From positions 1 to 7,160 of the forward strand of contig DYRX01000226.1 in assembly GCA_020718525.1 (NCBI GenBank): 7,160 bases of DNA, read 5' to 3'. Below are positions 7,066 through 7,160 of the stretch, piece by piece. The first letter of the stretch is position 1. Each line of letters begins with the position of its first letter. A model generated the notes under the pieces. It did no database searches, was not told the DNA's origin, and saw only the letters and a list, made by a program, of their open reading frames with translations. Source of the DNA: Victivallis vadensis. Lineage in GTDB: Bacteria > Verrucomicrobiota > Lentisphaeria > Victivallales > GWF2-50-93. Both the position numbers and the translations under genes were made by a program.

Positions 7066-7070
7066 CTCCT
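7066..7070 (-). promoter_or_regulatory. Ribosome-binding site fixing the small gene's start
   Basis: On the - strand AGGAG lies between two in-frame ATG codons (ATG AGGAG TCTC ATG). Upstream of the first ATG only a weak GAAG is seen. The AGGAG and the MKKGK signal-peptide start make the second ATG, at 7061, the likely initiation codon. Confidence 0.6.
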
Positions 7071-7160
7071 CATCGGCTTCGGTTTTTAATTCAGCAATTC
7101 GGATATTTTGGTCGCGTCCCTACTTGGAGACCTGACCGTCCGAGTTCATTTTATTCGTCA

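Overview
The window shows no RNA genes, CRISPR arrays or insertion sequences. It holds three protein-coding regions in a convergent layout: a 5'-truncated ribonuclease HIII remnant on the + strand (about 34-429), and a two-gene block on the - strand (7061 down to 613) that encodes two Sec-exported proteins. The organism is probably a diderm bacterium, possibly of the PVC group (Lentisphaerae/Verrucomicrobia/Kiritimatiellae type). That guess rests on moderately GC-rich coding sequence, an RNase HIII, and a giant secreted mosaic of Ig-like, InlB-like, carboxypeptidase-regulatory-like and VCBS/FG-GAP modules. No taxonomic marker is present, so it is weak.

Layout. Positions 1-33 are AT-rich with stops in all three + frames, and the RNase HIII homology begins abruptly after them. 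The convergent gap (430-612) holds an inverted repeat (448-461 / 527-540) abutting a small hairpin (541-569) that may end transcription. From 613 to 6336 (- strand) lies one 1907-residue open frame. Eight bases upstream of it is a 238-residue exported protein (6345-7061) with four degenerate beta-strand repeats. The stop codon of the short gene overlaps the Shine-Dalgarno region of the giant gene, so the two are very likely cotranscribed and perhaps translationally coupled. The last about 90 bases contain the leader and perhaps the tail of a further gene.

The most interesting object is the giant protein. By reading, its middle (residues about 530-1258) has the order and spacing of the C-terminal half of Tc-toxin A subunits: long helices and coiled coils around a Gly/Ala/Val-rich apolar stretch, then a Tyr/Glu-rich helix bundle, then a beta-domain with the landmarks of the TcB-binding domain. 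Here that core sits behind a Sec signal peptide, an Ig-like domain and a Gly-Asn-rich beta region. It is followed by an InlB-type repeat, four carboxypeptidase-regulatory-like repeats and three VCBS calcium-loop repeats. No TcB or TcC partner is visible. A secreted TcA-like single-chain protein, with the short propeller-like protein as a possible partner, is the candidate undescribed system. The homology is from memory and needs a profile or structure search.
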